Shown here: piece after piece, positions 6,873 through 9,844 of the stretch
Position numbering within the stretch: the stretch's first letter is position 1
How the letters are laid out: each line of letters starts with the position of its first letter
NCBI GenBank assembly: GCA_030151745.1
Contig: JASLDA010000258.1
Coordinates: forward strand, 1 to 9,844
Source of the DNA: Chitinophagaceae bacterium
Lineage (GTDB): Bacteria > Bacteroidota > Bacteroidia > Chitinophagales > Chitinophagaceae
Direction of reading: 5' to 3'
DNA length: 9,844 nucleotides
Notes under the pieces: generated by a model
Seen by the model: only the letters and a program-made list of their open reading frames with translations
Databases searched by the model: none
What the model was told of the DNA's origin: nothing
Translations under genes and position numbers: made by a program

Positions 6873-7886
6873 TTAAGACCTCAGAACGTAAGGCTCGGCA
6901 GACTGCCTAAACAGCGTGCGCAGGCGGGTGCTTATAATAATGGCGACTTCCGTGCCGCGCTGGCCCCGTTCCGACAGGTCGGCGATCTCTATGGATTGCT
7001 TCAGGCCGTAGAATTTATTCAGCCGGTACAGCCGCTCCCGGTTGAAGGCGATACCCAGATGCGCGCGGTTGACGCTTATACCCCGCTTCTCCGCCGTATC
7101 GTATATGCCGCGCCCGTTATCGCGGATCATGACCAGCAGGTAATTATCGAAGCAGAGATCCAGCTGCAGCTGGATATGGAGCGCCTCCGTCCCGATCCGG
7201 CCGTGCACGATGGCATTCTCGATAAAGGTCTGCAGCAGGAGCGGGGGCAGCTCGATCTCTTCCGCGGGTATGCCGCTGCTGTTGACGGACATATGGACGG
7301 GCGTGCCGCCCCGCAGGTTCTGCAGCCTGACATAGGCGTCAATGAGATCCAGCTCGCGGCTGAGCGGGATCAGGTCCTGCCCGAGATTCTCCATATTCTG
7401 GCGGATCATCCGGCTCAGCTCGTGCAGGTATGTTTCGGCGCTGGAGCTGGCGCCCAGGCGGATAAGACCCTGGATATTGCTGATGGCGTTAAACAGGAAA
7501 TGCGGGTTCATCAGCGCATTTACGGCCCGATGCTCCAGCTGCAATTCGCGGTACGCGCTCCGGCGCTGCCGGTCGCGATACCGTAGCATCAACGCCACAA
7601 GGACCAGGATGCAGCACAGGCCGCAGCCCGCGGAAAATCCCCAGAACAAGGCGGACCTGACGAACAAAGGTCTCGCCTTTAGCCGGTCCGGATAAGGATC
7701 GTCGAACAGGGGAACGCTGATGTCCCTGCAGAAATACCGGGGATCCAGCATACGCAGGACCGGGCAAGCGTCGTGCGCGCGGGCAGGTTTGGAGCCTGCA
7801 ATATGCCGGGCGATCCCTGCCCGCCCCCCCGCGGCCGGCAGCAGCAGCGCCAGGGCCAGCAAAGTCCGCAGCAGTGCCGGTCTCAT
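6873..7886 (-). CDS. LytS-type sensor histidine kinase with short sensor region
   Basis: Inner-membrane kinase that should phosphorylate the LytTR regulator encoded just upstream. It has 337 residues. A hydrophobic N-terminus (4-20) acts as signal or first membrane helix. About 55 extracytoplasmic residues follow, with Cys41 and Cys53, and then a second helix (about 78-101). The His_kinase domain (PF06580 type) contains NPHFLFNAI with the phospho-acceptor His129. The ATPase part shows FIENAIVHG (221-229), DNGRG (256-260) and HLGIAFNRERLYRLN (276-290). The sensor is unusually small: Bacteroidota relatives often carry TPR or Y_Y_Y/propeller sensors. The stretch ARPLFVRSALFW before the second helix recalls the segment after a Y_Y_Y domain, so the gene may derive from a longer kinase (inference). 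The ATG overlaps the regulator's TGA (ATGA), indicating translational coupling. Seven consecutive Gs on the coding strand lie near codons 19-22. Confidence 0.93.
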   Translation of the reverse strand: MRPALLRTLLALALLLPAAGGRAGIARHIAGSKPARAHDACPVLRMLDPRYFCRDISVPLFDDPYPDRLKARPLFVRSALFWGFSAGCGLCCILVLVALMLRYRDRQRRSAYRELQLEHRAVNALMNPHFLFNAISNIQGLIRLGASSSAETYLHELSRMIRQNMENLGQDLIPLSRELDLIDAYVRLQNLRGGTPVHMSVNSSGIPAEEIELPPLLLQTFIENAIVHGRIGTEALHIQLQLDLCFDNYLLVMIRDNGRGIYDTAEKRGISVNRAHLGIAFNRERLYRLNKFYGLKQSIEIADLSERGQRGTEVAIIISTRLRTLFRQSAEPYVLRS

Positions 7887-8668
7887 GCGCTGTACTGATC
7901 CATGAACGCAGCCATGCGCCGTCGCGCCACCGGGATCTCGGCACCGGTCTGCAGCAGGAGCTGAAGGCTGCCCCCCGCGCGCCGGACCTGCCGGACAAAG
8001 CTCACGTTTATAATGAAGGAACTGTTGACGCGCAGCAGCCTGGGATGATGCCAGTCCGATTCCAGGTCCTGTATCGGCTTGCTGATCGTTATATTCCGGA
8101 GCGCGTCGTTGTGGTAAAAATAAACCTGCGTGTAGAACCCGTTCGCCTTCAGGAATACGATATCGTCGACCTGCTTGATATAGACCTGGTCGCCCTGGCG
8201 CAGGATCAGCTTGCGCTCGCCGGTGATTTGCGTCGCTTCCGGCTCCGGGCCGCAGTGCCCCATCAGCTTCCTGTAGCAGCGGCTCAGCTCCTCCGGATCG
8301 ATCGGCTTGAGCAAGTAGTCCAGGGCCGAAACTTTAATGGCCGGCAGCGCGTAGCGATCGGAGGCGGAAACGAAGATAATCCTGAAATGCAGCTGCTCCA
8401 GGGCCGGAAGTATGTCCAGGGAGCTTTGACCGTCAAGTTCGACATCAAGAAATGCAAGGTCGAAATCGTTGCGCTGCAATTGCGTCATTGCCGACACGCT
8501 GTCGTGCGCAATTCCGACGATATCGATAGCGGGGCAGGAATGAGCCAGCAACATCGTCAGCCGCGATGCAGAGGCCTGGTCGTCCTCTACGATCACCGCC
8601 CGCTGCCGGAGCTGTACCGACCGCACCGTACTGGTGCGGTGCGCCGGAATACTGCATATCTGATTCAT
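7883..8668 (-). CDS. LytTR-family response regulator
   Basis: DNA-binding response regulator, 261 residues from the ATG at 8668. The receiver domain spans about 22-135: the acidic pair in VIVEDD, phospho-acceptor Asp75 in LAFLDVELDG, a conserved Ser in FVSASD, and Lys121 in YLLKPID. After a linker the LytTR domain fills about 155-261 (RQGDQVYIKQVDDIVFLKA, then ISKPIQDLE, then LLRVNSSFIINVSFV), typical of the LytR/AlgR family that reads direct-repeat operators. An in-frame start at 8752 would add 28 residues of AT-rich translation and would lie beside the -33 box, upstream of the predicted start of transcription, so 8668 is preferred. The first 20 residues before the receiver are a nonconserved extension. 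It is first in an operon with the kinase; the likely target is the neighbouring T9SS gene. Confidence 0.94.
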   Translation of the reverse strand: MNQICSIPAHRTSTVRSVQLRQRAVIVEDDQASASRLTMLLAHSCPAIDIVGIAHDSVSAMTQLQRNDFDLAFLDVELDGQSSLDILPALEQLHFRIIFVSASDRYALPAIKVSALDYLLKPIDPEELSRCYRKLMGHCGPEPEATQITGERKLILRQGDQVYIKQVDDIVFLKANGFYTQVYFYHNDALRNITISKPIQDLESDWHHPRLLRVNSSFIINVSFVRQVRRAGGSLQLLLQTGAEIPVARRRMAAFMDQYSA

Positions 8669-8721
8669 GATTAATTTTTTATTTAGAATAATAATTAGAT
8701 TATTAGATTTTCTCAGTAAAT

Positions 8722-8753
8722 CAAAGCTACTCATCAGGCCATACAATATCAAT
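8722..8753 (-). promoter_or_regulatory. Predicted promoter of the LytTR-kinase operon
   Basis: On the minus strand TAGCTTTG (8729-8722) matches the Bacteroidota -7 box TAnnTTTG exactly. It is preceded after 20 bp by ATTG (8753-8750), one mismatch from the -33 TTTG. Transcription would start near 8715, giving an AT-rich leader of about 47 nt before the ATG at 8668. Confidence 0.55.
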
Positions 8754-9301
8754 CGGTTATTAGTAGTTTGCTACCCGTTTTTCAACGGTGCTTTCCGGAG
8801 CCCGGTACTGTGCGCCGGGCAAAATATGGACGCTCCTAGGGGCTTGTCGAAGTGCGTCTATTTCATCCCTGAGGACAGACATTCAGGAAATTGAGCAGCT
8901 TACCGCGGGACCTGCGCCGCTTGGTTCAGGTCCCCAGAGTTTTATGCTGCGGCAGCGATCATCAGGAAGTGACGGTGTAAGCTTGCGCGATCTTCTCCAT
9001 GTCAGCCTGAGCGCAGTCGAAGGTGAGCCACCGGTCGAGGGGCTTTTCATGTCGTGGTTCGACAAGCTCACCATGACATGAAAAGCGGTTCATTGCGACG
9101 AGAAAAGGCCTCGGTTAACGAGCTGTCACAGGCAGGGAGGTGACAGTGAAACTTGCGCCGCCAGGCTCATGTCCTCAGGATCGCTCATTGCAATGCGCCG
9201 AAATGCGATAAGCCAATGGCACGCATTGCGAGGGCGCCAGGTTCAACCGAAGATGGTAATGCTGAAGTCCGATCCGGAGCCGCTGCGCCCGAAGCAAGCG
9301 C
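8754..9301. other. Gene-free, repeat-rich intergenic region
   Basis: About 550 bp between the regulator's promoter and the stop of the HAD gene. No open frame here resembles a protein family. It holds inverted repeats at 8907-8934 (GGGACCTG/CAGGTCCC), 9042-9086 and 9123-9146 (CTGTCAC/GTGACAG). It also holds fragments such as GCCTGAGCGCAGTCGAAGG, GGTTCGACAAGCTCACCATG and CATTGCGAGG, which I recognise as recurrent noncoding elements in Bacteroidota chromosomes (from memory, not searched). No promoter or terminator with a T-run could be assigned. Confidence 0.7.
9005..9086. repeat. Interspersed repeat element with 17-bp hairpin
   Basis: The block begins GCCTGAGCGCAGTCGAAGG and contains GGTTCGACAAGCTCACCATGA, both familiar repeat words in Bacteroidota genomes. 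Its right half is an inverted repeat: GCTTTTCATGTCGTGGT (9042-9058) against ACCATGACATGAAAAGC (9070-9086), 16 of 17 pairs, with an 11-base loop. A nested GGTGAGC/GCTCACC pair (9022-9028 and 9066-9072) allows an alternative fold. A 10-bp reverse-complement fragment of the same family (GCTTGTCGAA) lies at 8842-8851. Confidence 0.65.
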
Positions 9302-9844
9302 TCAGGATCTCGGGCGGAAGACGGTATCCTCGATCGTCATGCCCTTTTCCAGGTAGATCGTTTGGATGCCCAGCTGCTTCGCCGTTTCGATATGCTGCGG
9401 GCTGTCGTCGATGAAAAGCGTTTCTTCGGGGCGGAAGCCGTTTTCGTCGAGTATGCGCCGGAATACCTCAGCATCGGGCTTGCGCATGCCGACCCGGTGG
9501 CTGAAATAGACCTTGTCGAAAAAATGCCCGATGGCCGGTATGCCGTGCGCATCCATCAGGATCTTGTTGAAGGCGGCCTCGTGGACCGCGTTCGTATTGC
9601 TGAGCAGGATGAGATCGTAATGGTTGCGGAGCTGCTGCAGCAGCTGCAGGCGCCGCAGCGGGAAGTCCAGCAGCATGGCGTTCCAGGCGGCAAGGATCTG
9701 CTCCCCGCTCAGCCCTGCCCCACCCGCCGCCTGCATGCCGGCGATGAACGCCGTTTCGTCCATGCGTCCCGTTTCCCAGTCGTCGAAGAAATTATCCTGC
9801 GCCAACTGGGAGTACCGCTGCGCGAAATCGGTGACGCCCAGCCC
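9302..9844 (-). CDS. HAD-superfamily hydrolase, subfamily IA (5' end outside window)
   Basis: Probable cytosolic phosphatase of the haloacid dehalogenase superfamily; substrate unknown. The frame is open from the right edge to the TGA at 9302-9304, showing 180 residues. The cap domain (helical, ETGRMDETAF, then AWNAMLLDFP) is followed by motif II LLSNTN (Ser codon about 9599-9601), motif III GMRKPDAEVF (Lys codon about 9479-9481) and motif IV FIDDSPQHIETA (the Asp pair about 9434-9439). Motif I, the nucleophile DxD of the N-terminal 20-30 residues, is beyond the edge, so activity cannot be confirmed. The layout resembles YihX-like sugar-phosphate phosphatases, but many HAD-IA enzymes look alike. 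A TTG at 9803-9805 is in frame but is probably an internal Leu codon, since the reading continues with family-like sequence to the edge. Confidence 0.9.
   Translation of the reverse strand, partial: GLGVTDFAQRYSQLAQDNFFDDWETGRMDETAFIAGMQAAGGAGLSGEQILAAWNAMLLDFPLRRLQLLQQLRNHYDLILLSNTNAVHEAAFNKILMDAHGIPAIGHFFDKVYFSHRVGMRKPDAEVFRRILDENGFRPEETLFIDDSPQHIETAKQLGIQTIYLEKGMTIEDTVFRPRS

Noticed and set aside
6870..7586. A 238-codon plus-strand frame
   Set aside because: It is antisense to the histidine kinase, whose H, N and G boxes are intact.
8669..8752. Longer regulator start at 8752
   Set aside because: It would start beside the -33 box, upstream of the predicted transcription start, and add AT-rich residues with no family similarity.
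8754..8763. CGGTTATTAG upstream of the regulator as a possible autoregulatory half-site
   Set aside because: It matches the repeat at only about 8 of 11 positions and has no second copy at the right spacing.
8788..9081. Small open frames on both strands in the intergenic region (also minus 8883-9074)
   Set aside because: They translate the interspersed repeat. Products beginning like MVSLSNHD come from the GAGCTTGTCGAAC-type repeat and are a familiar spurious call.

Overview
The window looks like chromosomal DNA of a GC-rich member of the Bacteroidota, plausibly a Chitinophagaceae-like lineage. The evidence is a C-terminal type IX secretion (T9SS) sorting domain, a DUF4834-type small membrane protein, promoter-like TTTG / TAnnTTTG pairs, little use of Shine-Dalgarno sequences, and a LytTR regulator paired with a LytS-type kinase. 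No taxonomic search was possible, so the family-level placement is a guess.

Region 1 (1-4100, minus strand) is the conserved translation/transcription block rimP-nusA-infB: a 30S maturation factor, a transcription elongation/termination factor, and initiation factor IF2, whose C-terminal part lies beyond the left edge. A divergent promoter region (about 4101-4259) separates it from a small plus-strand membrane protein gene (4260-4466). The two predicted promoters have back-to-back -33 boxes.

Region 2 (4464-4718) is a short, densely structured intergenic stretch. It holds a perfect 19-bp hairpin starting at the stop codon of the small gene, a second diverged copy of that gene's last 26 bases, a strong plus-strand terminator, and an opposing minus-strand terminator that shares its core sequence. 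The minus-strand terminator ends region 3.

Region 3 (4719-8668, minus strand) reads in transcription order: LytTR response regulator, then LytS-like histidine kinase (ATGA overlap), then a 117-bp gap, then a secreted T9SS cargo protein with a propeller-like N-terminal region and an Ig/PKD-like domain. The gap contains an exact 11-bp direct repeat with a 20-bp period, an arrangement of the kind LytTR domains bind. The simplest reading is a two-component system controlling the adjacent secreted or surface protein. The stimulus and the cargo's function are unknown.

Region 4 (8669-9301) is about 630 bp with no credible gene. It starts with the regulator's AT-rich promoter and is otherwise full of inverted repeats and fragments resembling interspersed noncoding repeats of Bacteroidota genomes. 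Region 5 (9302-9844, minus strand) is a HAD-family hydrolase whose N-terminus lies beyond the right edge.

There is no CRISPR array, transposase, phage gene, rRNA or tRNA. The most interesting items are the candidate LytTR operator with its secreted neighbour, and the duplication with palindrome at the end of the small membrane-protein gene. No wholly new system is evident.
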